Positions 1 through 12,009 of a stretch of 64,000 nt of DNA are shown one piece after another. The notes under the pieces are model-generated. The model was not told the origin of the DNA. It searched no databases and worked only from the letters and a program-made list of their open reading frames with translations. This stretch comes from Amia ocellicauda. Lineage: Eukaryota > Chordata > Actinopteri > Amiiformes > Amiidae. Position numbers and translations under genes: made by a program. The stretch covers positions 32,563,707 through 32,627,706 of the forward strand of contig NC_089852.1 of assembly GCF_036373705.1 (NCBI RefSeq), given 5' to 3'. How positions within the stretch are numbered: position 1 is the first letter of the stretch; the number at the start of each line of letters is the position of its first letter.

Positions 1-1620
1 TAAAAATTCAACTCTAGATCAACAAATCAAAGACAAATCACTTCCGTGACCAAATCAAAGACCATGGGATCGCATATGATATCACACAAATCGTTAAACA
101 AAAAAGGTTATAAACACATTAACTACAATACCGGTTAGTAAGACGAAGGTGAGTCTCTCATTAGTATTGTTAGTCGGACATTAAATAACTACGCAGGTTA
201 GTATTTATGTCAGGTAACTTCTCGTTATATGTATATCAGTCTCATTTACTTTCATTACTTGTTACCACAATTTCCTTTAACTGATTATTATTCAATGATT
301 AAGGATAGGCAGGGCCACCTATAATCTGGTGTCTATTAACTTGTGTCAATTTCAGACTAAACAGTTAAACAGGAATGAGAAGATATTTCTCGGCGTTGAC
401 AGATTTTATTTCTAAAATTATCAACAAAACAGTTTAATGCAACACACATTTAAATTTAAGAAAACTAAATGATATTACACATTCTATAGTTATGAATCAC
501 AGATTAACATTTCTAATTGATTTCTCAAATGTCATGAATCACAAACTCCAAACTGTTAAACTTATCTGAACTTCGTCGCAGAGAAGCCTCTCTGTCTTCG
601 GGCTCAGATAACAGCACACGGCACGAGGTCTGTGTGGTTTGGAACAAAGGCAGTCCGGTTTGGTTTTGTCCAAGAACTTCCACTCAGTCGATGCACCTGG
701 AAGTTGGGGTTTCGTGAATGTAGAGTCTTTTCCTAACAGATTTTCCACTGGTTTGAAGGCTCCAAGATTGTGCACAAAATCTTCTTGGCAAGGAGGGTCT
801 CTCACCGTACTTATTTGAAGACAAAGTCTTTGAGGAAAGCAGGGCCCTGTTTGGTTCCAAGGGTCAAGTTTCTTAAGACTCAAATAGCTATTTAAATGAC
901 TGACACTTTCGTATACAGTCGACTTAGTCAATTGTCCAGCTGTAAAAACTCCACTAATCAGGTGGGCACAAGCGGGCAGCGCAGTCTGTAAAGTTCTTTA
1001 TTTAATAAAGTCCTTTAAAAGAATTCTTCGTACGGCTCAATCTCCTTCTCCCAGTTTAACTCTTCTGTTGCCGGCAAAGACTTGGTTGGTTTCTGGTTCC
1101 GGTTCTGGCAACAGAGCTACAGGTTGAGCTGTGGCAGCGAGTTTCTGGTTCAGGTGAGAAAGAGAGAAAGAGAGGCCGTGCGCTGTCCTTTATACGCCTG
1201 TCAGATCAATAGGTGATTGGTTCTTGAGTTTTTGAGATTGGATTTCGGTTTCAGCCCCCAGTGTCCTATTGGAGGGGGGCTTGATTTATGACTGATGTCA
1301 ATCCATGCTATCTTTTGGAAATGCCGGTTGGCCCGGGTTTGTAGCTCTGTGTCGGTATTTCGGCTCTCGTCCATTTCAAAGAGTTTTTATTACCTACAGG
1401 CCCCCTTCTCCAGACATCTCACAGCAGGATTCCAAACTATTTGGCCTATTCTCGGTGCCATCCTACCAAAACTGTCACTTTGATGTAAACCAGTTCCACA
1501 CTTTAAGGAAATCTGATAACTTTGGGGGGGAGAGGTCTTCCTTAGATCAGTGCTTCAGCTCAGAGCTAAAATGCTCTTATCAAAATACACCCATCATAAT
1601 GCTACAAGCTGTTGGACCAG
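1..1620 (-). repeat. LTR-like dispersed repeat, copy 1 (minus orientation)
   Basis: This stretch is an inverted, diverged copy of 32795-34250. Matching blocks include positions 1-90 with about 34060-34150, 1040-1250 with about 33230-33490, and 1255-1620 with about 32870-33230. On the minus strand it has a TATA-like box near 1188-1195, followed by a long transcribed-looking region. A minus-strand reading frame of 130 codons (539-931) lies inside it but resembles no protein I know. The promoter-then-poly(A) arrangement, clearer in the other copy, suggests an LTR or other retroelement terminal region. The window edge cuts its end. The family is not identified. Confidence 0.5.
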
Positions 1621-1739
1621 GGCAAGTCCCCATCCACGCTCAAGATTTATTTGGCCACTATCTCCTCATGTCATGTCAGGATTGATAGCGAGCCTCCGGG
1701 CTCATATTTTTTGGTGGCGCAGTTTTTTTAAAAGGTGCG

Positions 1740-1925
1740 CGCAGGCTGAGGCCTACCCGCGCTCCTTCTCTGCCCACGTGGCGCCTGGACGCACTTTCCA
1801 AGGCCCCGTTTGAGCCCTTGCAGTCAGTTGACCTAAGATTAGCGTCACTGAAGACTACTTCAGGCTCTTCTGTCAGAGTGGTTCTGCCAGTGCAGGGAAG
1901 CTGTGATCGTGGTGGTGGTGTGAGC
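1740..1925 (+). pseudogene. DIRS-type tyrosine recombinase fragment
   Basis: One plus-strand frame from about 1774 reads a leucine-rich segment containing LDALSKAPFEPLQSVDLRL followed by ASLKT. This resembles the start of the tyrosine-recombinase domain of DIRS retrotransposons as I know it. The similarity ends after about 45 codons at 1905 and no catalytic residues are included. Other DIRS pieces in this window (22858-26740, 61562-63230) make such a relic plausible. It could be a chance match. Confidence 0.4.
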
Positions 1926-2529
1926 AAAGAGGAGGGACCTCTGTGAATTTGATTACTTTCTACATTTAATTTTTTATAAGTAATGGTTACTCATTCCTCC
2001 TTTCTGTTTCCCGGTTACTTATTTTTATGTTTCCCTGTTGGTTACATTTTCCTGTTTCCCTGTTTTTTTATTAAATATGTAATTGTTACTTATTTCTTTT
2101 TTCCTGTTTCCAAATTGTAGGACAATACTTCTCATTACTTATTCTTTATACGTTGATCAAAAGTAATAGACAACATGTAGCAGGAGGGCTTAAGGATCTG
2201 CTATAGCTTTGTGCAAGGAAGTATTGTAATAAATAAAGGTAGGCTATGGCAAAGATTTGCTTTTTTATGGGCTGACAATTACTGGATTTTTCAATAAATT
2301 ATTGATGATTACTTATTCTTTATTTTAATTTCCTGATTGAAGGACACTTATCTTTGCTTACCGTTATATATGAATTAAAACGTAACATACAGCACATCTC
2401 ATCACATATTGTTTACTTCAGGCAACCCCTACAGGGGGGATATAAGTCACTGGAAGACTTAGTGATTGAAGTAATGGAGGTATTTTGGCCTTAAACCACT
2501 TGGCGAAGGGAATGATAGCCAACAAAAAA
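1926..2529. other. AT-rich stretch without recognisable gene
   Basis: T-rich sequence with repeated short motifs such as TTACTTATTCTTTA and CTGTTTCCC. No reading frame of interest and no clear terminal repeats were seen. It is probably old decayed repeat. Confidence 0.5.
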
Positions 2530-2773
2530 AGCACATGTACATAAGTATTCACAGCCTTTGCCATGACACTCAAAATTTAACTCAGGTGCATCATGTTTCC
2601 ACTGATCATCCTTGAGATGTTTCTACAACTTGATTGGAGTCCACCTGTGGTAAATTCAGTTGATTAGACATGATTTGGAAAGGCACACACCTGTCTATAT
2701 AAGGTCCCACAGTTAACAGTGCATGTCAGAGCACAAACCAAGCCATGTCCAAGGAATTGTCTGTAGACCTGGC
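2530..2773 (+). mobile_element. Tc1-like transposon 5' end (fragment)
   Basis: The sequence has the character of the 5' terminal and leader region of a vertebrate Tc1-like element: a start near AGTATTCACAGCCTTTGCC, then a purine/pyrimidine-alternating leader with a CTATATAAGG box (about 2695-2704) and a short leader toward the transposase. No transposase follows. Its 3' edge abuts the coding sequence of an odorant-receptor fragment at 2774, so the insertion or a later deletion joined the two. Confidence 0.55.
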
Positions 2774-2923
2774 CAAACTGCTCTCTACACAAATCATAAC
2801 TGTATTAGCAGCTATTGTTAGCATGCACACTAGAAGCAAAATTATGAAATATAAGTATTGTAAATCCCCAGTTTCTTTGTATCCTGTCAATAAGAAGGAC
2901 ATCGTGTGTGAGGTGTTTTCCAT
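2774..2923 (-). pseudogene. Odorant receptor fragment, first 50 codons only
   Basis: The minus-strand frame starting at 2923 encodes the extracellular N-terminus with an N-glycosylation sequon (MENTS), then TM1 up to the start of intracellular loop 1 (VESSL). It closely matches the first 53 codons of the intact receptor at 10369-11313, but lacks three codons in TM1. The frame leaves receptor similarity after codon 50, exactly where Tc1-like sequence begins. Everything from the HEPMY motif onward is missing. This is a dead paralogue of the 10369-11313 gene. Confidence 0.8.
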
Positions 2924-3199
2924 GGGATTCTGGGATCAGGTAGATTCAGAAGATTCAGTTGCTAAAGTTACACTCTAATAATGTGACATCTAATTTTATG
3001 AGTTTTGTTCTGTCTTTGGAGACACAAGCAGCAATTTAGATTACATTTATTAAGTTTGTTTTTAATAATAGTTGTGTGATCTATTAATGGATTTTTTAAC
3101 CTAAAAGCCACATTAATCACCTGATGCATGTTTGAAATTGTACAGGTTATATGTGTAACTACCTAATTTCTTATAAATACATATATGTTTTACAAGTAT

Positions 3200-3860
3200 A
3201 TTACATATATTTGATCAAGAAGGTTGCCGACCGGAACAGGAAGGTTGCCTGAGAGAGAGAGCGATCGAGCGAAGACAGCGGGGGTGCGGACGTGTCCGGG
3301 AGAACTGCGCCTCTGAAGTGAAGCAAGAACAACATCAACAGAGACACACACAGGAGTGCCGTGGATCTACCTCCAAGAAGTGAAGCAAAAACAACAGCGA
3401 CACATAAAAGGGGAGTACTGCTAATATCTTTTTCTAATGCCATTTATTGTTTGTCGTGCAGCATGTTTACCATGGTTAGATCCGCCGACCATAATGATAC
3501 ATTTTACATGCACAAAATGCGTAGTTAATAAGGAGTTGGCAGAACGAGTATGCGTGTTGGAGGAGCATGTAGATACTCTTAGAAAAATAAGAGGCCACAA
3601 ATTGTCTTGACTCGGTCTGTAGAAACACGAATTCGTCCTCTGTAGCTAGCAATAGGCCCACACCGGGAATAATAATAGGAATAATAGGAGTTGTTCCTAA
3701 TGAAACTATGGAAATAATTTCAAATGATGGTTCATTTGTAAAGAATGAATTGAGAAAAAGATTAATAACTACCATCATTTATCTAACAACTATTAACTAT
3801 GTTGTTGAAAGGGCTGCTGTAATAATTATTAAAACAGTCTTAGATATTTAAGTTAGATAA
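3200..3860 (+). other. Possible LINE ORF1-like fragment
   Basis: A GA-rich leader (3230-3420) precedes a short plus-strand reading with a CxxC pair (TCTKCVVNKEL, near 3508) followed by a heptad-like, leucine-spaced segment (RVCVLEEHVDTLRKI) that ends at a stop near 3610. A zinc-knuckle-like pair plus coiled coil is seen in ORF1 proteins of some fish LINEs, but the match is short and unproven. Confidence 0.25.
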
Positions 3861-4994
3861 AAAGGAAAGAGATAAGCACATTGTTTTGAAAGTTTGACAG
3901 CTCCACACAAGAGTATTTACACTAGGAAGTAAAGTTGATTCAGTAACACAGGAGATATGATGCTGCTGATGACAGCTGAGTGCTGTACTGAAATAATCTG
4001 TGATAAATTGGGATCAAGATTATTATTTTGAATTGTCCCTTTACTGGAAACCTTATAGATTGTTTGAATGTCAACTACTGTCCATGTGATAGAGATGCCT
4101 TTTATAAGGAGGATCTCTGATGTTGTGTGAACCACACATTGTGTCTTCAGATGACCGATTTATTCCACAAGGCAGATATGCACATTATGAATCGTGTCCT
4201 GAAGGAACCGATGTCTGACCCGTAGTGGCAGAGGTGCATATGGAGAAGACGCTGTTGTTCTCGTTGAGACACAGTAGGCCGAGGGCGCAGCTTTAAAGAC
4301 AGCCTCACGGCATCTTGAACAGACCAATGTTGAGGTCCACTACGACTGAAATTAAAGGTTTTTCCAGATTATAGGAATCTGCAATACATTGTGAAACAGC
4401 TCAAATGATATCTGCAGTAACATATATTCTTGTATTGATAGTTAATTTATAATGTACTTTTGGTGGAGATGTCAAATTATTCAAATGAATAGAATAAGAG
4501 TCATGAAGTAAGAATAAGTCCATTGCCCTTCTCTTGAGATTTGTAGAATGTACAATCAAAATGCAACAGAAATATATGTGGATAACTGAATTTGTAGAAA
4601 TAACATTTTGCTGACTTTTGTATTCCCTTAGAAGCAAAAACAATGTATGTATTATGTAACTGGGGACTGACGTTTATGACCTGGGGCAGGATGAAATATA
4701 ATTTGAGATACACAGTAAAGCTCCAGGAAATTGTAGGTGGCCACTGCAATTTCCATAAGAGAGCTCAATATTCAATAAGGTGTAGTTATGACATGACATA
4801 ATTGTTTGCCTGACCAGGCAAAGAAAAAGACATTCCTATCCCCTGATTATTTGACTACCTCGCCGTACATACATACACACCTCGTAGGTGGCAGGTTGTG
4901 ATGGATGGAAGCTGAAAACGCAGCACTATACCACCTGCCCCTGAGGAGAAAGAAATTATTGTAACTGACAAACTCGATTCTTTTGGCTTCTTTT
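3861..4994. other. No recognisable gene
   Basis: AT-rich sequence with several short unrelated open frames (for example 3917-4135 and 4401-4749 on the minus strand). None has motifs, codon bias or neighbours that support coding. I see no terminal repeats. Confidence 0.5.
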
Positions 4995-5547
4995 GGCTTC
5001 GCTCTATTGCCATATAATGTTTTATATTAATACTAGCATTAGAAGTAGTTTGTATACAGACTGAGCAGATTAGATTTAGCAGGACAAGTAAAGGGTCAAC
5101 AAGGTTGATTTGTTAGAAACTCCTGTCAGTAATGAAAGATTACACAGTGCCGAAATAGCCTACAGCTGTCTGCTGAAAATTTGTTTATGACTTAATCGTT
5201 TCTCAAGATAGGCAGAAATTGTTTCTGATAAAGAACGATTGACACTAGGTAAATGATGGTCATGGGATCGCATCTTCCTAGTGCACATCAAAGACGGACA
5301 TCTGCTTTGGATCCATCACATCTTCACGGGAGGACAGATCGTAAAACGGACCCGGACCTGTATCTTCTGATTGGATGAACGGCCATAAGATGTTACGTCA
5401 TTTTCCTATAAAGCTGCACTCATGTTTGTAAACGTTAAGTCTCACTGAAGGAATTATTCCTGACGTGGGGCTTCCGAGCCGGCTTGATTAAAGTTCTATT
5501 TGCTTTATCTCCACGACTTCTCCACTTATTTCCGAGACGGTTCTACA
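4995..5547 (+). repeat. Solo-LTR-like repeat, copy 1
   Basis: This matches 23650-24253 in the same orientation. Shared blocks include the segment around 5020-5110 and the segment 5370-5547 with the motifs CGTCATTTTCCTATAAAGCT (TATA-like box) and a terminal TTCTACA. The second copy interrupts a DIRS element, which defines the 3' edge of the family at ...TTCTACA. Length near 550-630 bp, the internal TATA and the CA end suggest a solo LTR. The 5' edge is uncertain. Confidence 0.5.
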
Positions 5548-6902
5548 ATCATGCACTGACAAAACTGAGTAATGATAACTTTAATTTCTCCCCTAAGGAG
5601 ATGGCACGAAACTTGAGTGTCATCTGTGATCATAATCTATCCTTTGAATCACACATTCAGAATGTGTCGAGATCTTCCTTCCTCCAGCTTAGAAACATTG
5701 CTAGACTAAGACAATTCCTCTCCTTACAGGACACTGAGAAACTGATACATGCATTTGTTACATCTAGATTGGATTACTGCAATGCCATTCTGTCAGGTAG
5801 CACAAACAGAGCTATTTCTGCACTTCAGTCCAAAATGCTGCTGCAAGAATTCTAACTAAAACAAAAAAACATGAACACATCACTCCAGTATTAGCTTCTC
5901 TTCACTGGCTGCCCATGCGCTACATGATAGACTTTAAAGTGCTCTTATTTAAAGCACTTAAGTGACTGGCACCTCCCTACTTAAAAGATCTCCTTATTGA
6001 ATACACTCCAGGTCAGCCATTGAGATCTCAGGAAGCCGGTTACTTAGTGCTCCCTAAAATACAAAAGAAAACTGCAGGTGGTCGAGCATTCAGTTATAGG
6101 GCCCCGAAACTGTGGAATGATCTTCCAACCAATGTAAGAAATGCCCCCTCTGTCTTAGCCTTTAAATCATGGCTGAAGACTCATCTGTTTACTCTCTGTT
6201 TTTCTAGCCCATAGTGCCGCCGGTGTGCAATGGACATGCAATGCACAACTGTCTTTGGAAATGTCCTGCATTGCATGACCAGTATCTGAGCACAACTATT
6301 CCTTGTCTTCCAGCAACAGCCCCTTCTGAGAGTCCAATGAGGCACCTCATTCCCCACCATGGAAGTCTAACGTGGCACAACTCTCCTCCGGGGCACCCCA
6401 CCACAGAGGGCCAACGGGGCATCCACACCCAAGGTCTGATGAGCCATAGCCACCTAAAGGCTGTTGATGGGTGTTGATGGTCCAACCCGCCCACCCCCGA
6501 TGGCCGGCGAAAGGCCTCCTCCAGAGGGAAGACCACAGCCAGCAGCACCGGTCAATGAACTTTCTGATCTCCTTGCTGCTGTAATAACTATACTGCCTGG
6601 AGGGGAGGCAACCATTAGGCCTAGGCCCTAAGCCGTGGACCCCCAGAGATTAATTTTCTCCTACATACCATCCATAGGAGTTTTTTGTTTTTCTCTCCTC
6701 CGTGCCTAATTGGTTTATTTATTTAAATGTTCACTTATTTTAGATAATGTAAACTGTTTACAGGTCTATATTTATTTTACTTTATTGAATTTAGGTATTT
6801 TATTTTGCTATACATTTGTTGTATGTTTACCACTCTGTAAAGCGCTCTGTGGCTACCCTACGAAGGGCGCTATACAAATAAAAATTGATTGATTGATTGA
6901 TT
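5548..6902 (+). mobile_element. LINE 3' half (Rex/L2-like), RT C-terminus to 3' tail
   Basis: Plus-strand frames broken by a frameshift and stops encode the C-terminal part of a non-LTR reverse transcriptase. The first (from about 5560) has FVTSRLDYCNAILSG, a standard signature of the region after the RT core. Further on come LASLHWLPM (near 5900) and, at 6020-6214, AFSYRAPKLWNDLPTNVR. A 3' UTR of about 680 bp follows and ends in GGGCGCTATACAAATAAAA plus a (TTGA)n tail at 6885-6902, typical of L2/CR1-type retrotransposition. The 5' part (endonuclease and RT core) is absent, as expected for a 5'-truncated insertion. Confidence 0.8.
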
Positions 6903-6954
6903 GAACATTGTTTCCTACAGTGAAGTTGATCATTGTTACTAAACAAGTAGTTAG

Positions 6955-7285
6955 ACTTGATTCAAAATCATGAAAGGCATCGACCACATCAAACCAGAGG
7001 AGCTTTTCCAGATCAGCAGGGACACACAGACCCGGGGACACAAATGGAAATCGGGCTTCAGGGCATTCAAGACAGAAAACAGGAGACACTTCTTCACACA
7101 GAGAGTTGTCACAACCTGGAATAAACTACCCAGCGATGTGGCTGAAGCTGACAATTTGGGAACATTTAAAAATATACTGGATAGTAGCCTTGGATTACTT
7201 AGTTATCAATGGACACCAAACAAACATGATGGGTCGAATGCCCTCCTCTCATTTGTAAACTTTCTTATGTTCTTATGACTACATT
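6955..7285 (+). mobile_element. CR1-like LINE extreme 3' end, copy 1
   Basis: A short plus-strand frame (6970-7230) encodes the last ~85 codons of a non-LTR retrotransposon ORF2: KIMKGIDHIKPEELFQISRD followed by HFFTQRVVTTWNKLPSDV. The same segment occurs at 43405-43790 inside the piggyBac transposase gene. The 3' UTR is very short and the end carries repeats of TTCTTATG. It is 5'-truncated. Confidence 0.75.
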
Positions 7286-9310
7286 AAACCTCTTTCTAGT
7301 AACTGTAAGCAGGACTTTAGACTCATGGGCAATTTCATAAAATTAGGATATGAAAATCAGGTTATTTTTTTAAATCTCGAGTGGTATCCTAACCATCGTG
7401 TGTGTGTGTGTGTATACAATTGTATAATCAATGTCATGAATTGAATGTTCTAGCAGGTAGTCCACCAGCCTCCTCAGTTGCTTCAGTTTAACCTCACTGA
7501 AATAGGAAGAGCTTGACATGAGAGAATAAAGAACAAGCAGCATAAGCATGCCCTGTAAGGGATGACATTGAGGTTCCTACATGGCTAAACTTGAATGACA
7601 GGATGCCTATGTAGGAGCACCTGAGTGAAACCTCTGAATATGAACAGTGTGCTGTCCTCGGTATATGTCCTATATATAGCAGTCAGTCAGATAAATGCAT
7701 TCCAAACATCAAGACTCTGAACACAGTTGACCTCTTGTCCACAGGTTTATTGAAGTTGCAAGGAAAGCGTGAAACTAAAACATACAAAAAGCATAATCAA
7801 CACTATGCTTGCTTTTTGACCTGCTTGCTTTTTTGACCATAAATCTAACCAAATCCCTTAGGTTTCCTTACTGCTACAGGCTTCATGTGTGCATTGTATA
7901 TCCAACTCCAAATGTAATACATATAGCACCGTATTTTAACATGCAATCAACAATCTATTCATTTATGTACTTGTAATTAGTCTTATATGAACTTCCAATG
8001 ACCTAAGAACAGTGTAGACATTGGCAATAGAATCTCGAGTTTCTAGCATCAAACTTTCTAGCATGCAACTTTATTCAAAAAATAATTATCTACAATTGTA
8101 TATAACAATACAACAAAACAATACATACCCAAGATGCTACCAAAGGAATAAGATGTATGCAGGATTAGCTGGATTAATTGAGATAAAACAAGACAACTGT
8201 CTGTGTCATGCTTAGTTACTTCCTGATCACTATTCACATGATGTAACTTCCTGTTACTGACAGACTGTAATTCTTAAAGTGACCACAATGAAATACAGAA
8301 ACTCGAAATACAAAAACTAATAATGACTTTAGAAAACAGAAACAAGACTTTTACCATATGAACATAGTTGTAACAGAACAAACAGATTGGAATGAGATAT
8401 TCATATAGAGCCAGTAACAACACCATGAGCTAAACTCTTGATAGATTCTCACACACATAACTGCCATGCATGGAAACATACAGACCCCATAAAACCAACA
8501 ATTCAAGGAGAGTAGAGTCATGTGATGGTACCTGCTCCTCTGTACAGTGAGATGCTCCTGTCCGATGAATAGATGAAGGCAGTTCTGTGCTCTCCAGCAA
8601 GCTGATGTAAGATATAGTATGAATCAGGACCCAGGAGGATATCTTTACAACAGTGTCTGAATGGTGATAAATAAACATCTCTAGTATCATGTAACACTAT
8701 GTAAAACTAATTTCCTCTTGCTAGGGGGAAATCCAGATATCCAGATATCCAGATATCCAGATATTATCCAATTAATTACAGGGCTATGTTCACTTCTAAT
8801 GAGCATTATCTGGTACAGCACTCAAATTAATGAGATTATGTTTTATCTTGTTTTATTTACTTGATATTTTTATTCTTACAGCAATATACATGAGAAACAT
8901 GCTTTACAATCTTTCTATTCACATATAAAATGGGATACATTTGTCAATTTTGTTATAATCAAATCCAAATGAATGTCCATGGAATATATGTAGCATGACT
9001 AGGAGTAGAGAGAGAAAATGTATCTGAGATTAAGCAGAGAAAAAAAACATAAAAAAACATTATTTACTTAAAGTCTGGACTTTGCACAATACAGGAGCAT
9101 GTGCTTCACCCAATGTGAAATAGCATATCTGACAGCTGAGATGCATTGTACCACATTTAAAGTTCTTTGATATTTATATTTTGATTTCACATTCCATTTA
9201 TATTATGTTCATGATTTTTTTTATAATTTATTCAGTAACAGATACATTATATTAATAGTGCTACAGTAAACTTCACAATGTGTGGTTGTGTGTGTAAATG
9301 TGTATATATA
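7286..9310. other. No recognisable gene; small satellites only
   Basis: AT-rich DNA. Seen: a (GT)n run near 7399-7413 and a short tandem array of ATCCAGAT at about 8728-8763. Short open frames (8021-8215 plus, 8430-8690 minus) show no family motifs. Confidence 0.5.
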
Positions 9311-10133
9311 CAGACGGGTGACAAATTAAAAGAAAAACCTGAATAAATGAGTGGAGGAACATAACGAATCCAGATGCCTCCAAAGAGGTGTACTGCATGA
9401 TAAAATTAGGCAATTAACATCCTATCATGTTCTGTGGCATGTGTAAAAATGATGCAAAAGCCCAGCTGACCTCAATTTTGGATCAAGATGGCAAGAGGAA
9501 AGGATCTAAGTGACTTTGAAAGAGGGGTCATTATTGGGGCATGAATGGCAGGAGCTTCAGTCACAAAGACTACTCAACTGGCTAGTGTTCTCCACAAGTG
9601 GGTGAGTGCATGTGTGGCGACACCAAGAGAACGGCACAGACCTGACTGCTTGACCCCTACAGTGAGGGGGGCCTGGCATAGTTTGGGTCCACTTGTCCAC
9701 TTAGAGGGAAGGGTCACTGCAAATCTTTACAAAGTGATCACCTTTATCCTATGGTGAAACATTTCTATCCTGATGGGAGTGGTCTCTTCCAGGATGACAA
9801 TGCCCCCATCCACAGGGCACTGAATGGTTTGATGAGTATGAAAATGATGTGATTCATATGCTATGGCCTTCGCAAAAACCAGATCTCAACCCAATTGAAC
9901 ACCTATGGGAGATTTTGGACCAATGTGTTAGACAGCGCTCTCCTCCACCATCATCAAAACACCAAATGAGGGAATATATTTTGGAAGAATGGTGTTCCAT
10001 CCCTCCAGTAGAGTTCCAGAGACTCGTAGAATATGTGCCAAGGCACATTGAAGCTGTTCTGGTGGCTCGTGGTGGCCCAACACCTTACTGAGACACTTTA
10101 TGTTGGTTTTTAATGTAATTTGTCACCCGTCTG
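9311..10133 (+). mobile_element. Internally deleted Tc1-like transposon
   Basis: Both ends are present: CAGACGGGTGACAAATTA at 9311-9328 and its reverse complement ending at 10133, flanked by TA. Inside are broken pieces of a Tc1 transposase. The N-terminus at 9488 reads MARGKDLSDFERGVIIGA and is followed by a stop. The C-terminal third at 9849-10091 has a [23 protein letters not shown] catalytic-Glu segment and ends TPY. Between them lies a DDNAPIH-like segment in another frame. The middle is deleted and frames are broken, so the copy is inactive. Related pieces lie at 35100-35540 and 63305-63395. Confidence 0.8.
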
Positions 10134-10134
10134 T

Positions 10135-10175
<41 letters not shown>
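10134..10175. repeat. (CA)n(TA)n microsatellite
   Basis: Alternating CA then TA dinucleotides directly between the end of the deleted Tc1 element and the small MITE. TA tracts are natural targets for Tc1/mariner insertion. Confidence 0.9.
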
Positions 10176-10249
10176 CTGCTCACACAAATTAAGGGAACAC
10201 TTAACATTGATTTCTGAACTTAGAGTGTTCGCTTATTTTTTTTGAGCAG
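10176..10249. mobile_element. 74-bp Tc1-type MITE
   Basis: The left arm (10176-10201, starting CTGCTCACACAAATTAAGGG) is an imperfect inverted repeat of the right arm (10224-10249, ending TTTTTTGAGCAG). Only 22 bp lie between the arms, and TA dinucleotides flank both sides. The arms resemble Tc1/mariner termini. It is far too short to code and would depend on a transposase elsewhere. Confidence 0.7.
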
Positions 10250-10368
10250 TATATATATATATATGTTTTGGATTCCATGTATTTATGATACTACTGTTAG
10301 AGTGTAAGTCCACAGTTCTGCAATTTGAAGTGACATAGAATGCTCTTGGAATTGAAGCACTTTGAGGA

Positions 10369-11313
10369 CTATTCTAGCACCGGCAATATCAGTTTAGGAC
10401 AGAGCAGTTTTTTTGTCTTTTCTTTGAGCTTTTGACTTCTTAATCCATAGATTATTGGATTTAGTAAAGGAGGTAAGATGAGAAAGTACACAGAAAGAAG
10501 AACCCGGATCACTAGAGGAACGTATTCCATGTCAAATCTACTCTGAAACAGTTCAAACAAAGTAGAAACAAAGAAATTGATGACAGTCACTAAATGGGGA
10601 ACACAGGTGTTCAGAGCTTTAGATCGTGATGCAGCGGACAATTTTAAGCAGACTCTGAGTATATGTACATATGAATACAGAATCAGGAGAGCCAGGGGGA
10701 AAATATATACGGTATTTAAAATTGAACCCATAATATTGTTAATGGTGACGTCAATACAAGCAAGTTTGACTACTGAATAGTTGGCACAGTATACCTTTTC
10801 AATGGTTCGTTTGCACAGTGGCAGTCGACTAGTTACGACTATCATTACTGTAAATATAACAAGAGGAACCAGCCAAGTTAGGGCTATGAGTTTATATACT
10901 CTTGATGAAGACATAATGGTGCTGTAGTGAAATGGGTGACAAATTGAAACATATCTGTCATACCCCATCACAGCTAAAGCCATATACTCACACATGCAAT
11001 ATGTGTGCAAACAATATATTTGTATTAGACAAGCTGTGTGAGAAATCTCATGACTTTCAGATAAAATATTGACTAAAAGAGCAGGGCACAGAGCAGTACT
11101 CCCATACAAACCGTTAACCTGTAAACTGCATAAAAACATGTACATGGGCTCATGAAGACTGCTCTCCACACAAATCACACAAATAATAACTGTGTTAGCA
11201 GCTACTGTTAGCATGTACACTAGAAGTATGATTATAAAATATAAGTATTGCAAATCCCCAGTTTCTTTGTATCCTGTCAAGAAGAGTGACGTCATGTTTG
11301 AGGTGTTTTCCAT
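10369..11313 (-). CDS. Fish odorant receptor, intact single-exon 7TM GPCR
   Basis: An intact 314-codon frame with the full set of odorant-receptor signatures, expected in olfactory sensory neuron cilia where it would couple odorants to G protein. The N-terminus has two sequons (N3 TS, N6 MT). Intracellular loop 1 has LHEPMY (53-58), the end of TM3 has MGYDRYVSIC (116-125), TM6 entry has KALNTCVPHL, and TM7 has LLNPIIYGLR. The conserved TM3 cysteine is at about residue 95. Length is normal for the family. It is more distant from the 18751/55170 pair than those are from each other. A fragment of a close paralogue lies at 2774-2923. The ATG at 11313 aligns with the start in that fragment. Ligand unknown. 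Confidence 0.93.
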   Translation of the reverse strand: MENTSNMTSLFLTGYKETGDLQYLYFIIILLVYMLTVAANTVIICVICVESSLHEPMYMFLCSLQVNGLYGSTALCPALLVNILSESHEISHTACLIQIYCLHTYCMCEYMALAVMGYDRYVSICHPFHYSTIMSSSRVYKLIALTWLVPLVIFTVMIVVTSRLPLCKRTIEKVYCANYSVVKLACIDVTINNIMGSILNTVYIFPLALLILYSYVHILRVCLKLSAASRSKALNTCVPHLVTVINFFVSTLFELFQSRFDMEYVPLVIRVLLSVYFLILPPLLNPIIYGLRSQKLKEKTKKLLCPKLILPVLE

Positions 11314-11689
11314 GGCATTCTGGTATCAGGTAGACCTAGTGAAGGAAAGAAGATTCAGTTGTTCAGGTTACATTCATATACATATCGTCTCCTGTCTTGC
11401 ATGTGCCCAGGCAGTTCTGTGCACATCAAGCCATTGCTGGTAGATATATACTTTACACCGAGACCCAGTAGAATACCTTCACCACTGTGATTTAAAGTTG
11501 TTAAATTGTTTTAATTATCGCTGAAGCTGGGTAATTAATCAATTGGGACATCCAAACCTCTTTAACTCTCATACACTAATAACTTGAAAATAAAAATAGT
11601 ACATAGCATCATTAACAGAAAGCAGGGGGGAAGTGTGGAAGTAGTTAAATGTTATAAAATATTGTTTTTCCAGATTGTTCCAGATCTCA

Positions 11690-11764
11690 AAGGCAGGAGG
11701 ACTTCTGCACTTTGTATTATGCTTATATTTTGTAAGTCGCCCTGGATAAGAGCATCTGCCAAGA

Positions 11765-11803
<39 letters not shown>
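11690..11803 (+). mobile_element. L2 LINE extreme 3' end with (AAT)n tail
   Basis: The segment GTCGCCCTGGATAAGAGCAT and then CTGCCAAGAAATAATAATAA is the 3' terminus shared with the other L2 pieces in this window (for example 39800-39884). The (AAT)n run is the tail. Only about 100 bp remain. Confidence 0.75.
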
Positions 11804-11805
<2 letters not shown>

Positions 11806-12009
11806 TCCTCCAAATTTCCTCCTGTTTTTATTTTATTTACCATCACAATGCATTTAGATTAGCGTGTCAGCATTTTGACCACACAGTTCAATGTATTCCA
11901 CTACAGTTTGCTGACACATGCATTGTTTTTTCTGATGACAATTTAGAGAAGTACTTCCGCCAATGGCAGAGCATGCAATTACTACATCCAGTTTGTGACT
12001 CTTTAGTCA

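Noticed and set aside
539..931. 130-codon minus-strand open frame
   Set aside because: It lies within a dispersed LTR-like repeat, has no family motifs, and the homologous stretch at 33600-33900 does not keep the frame open.
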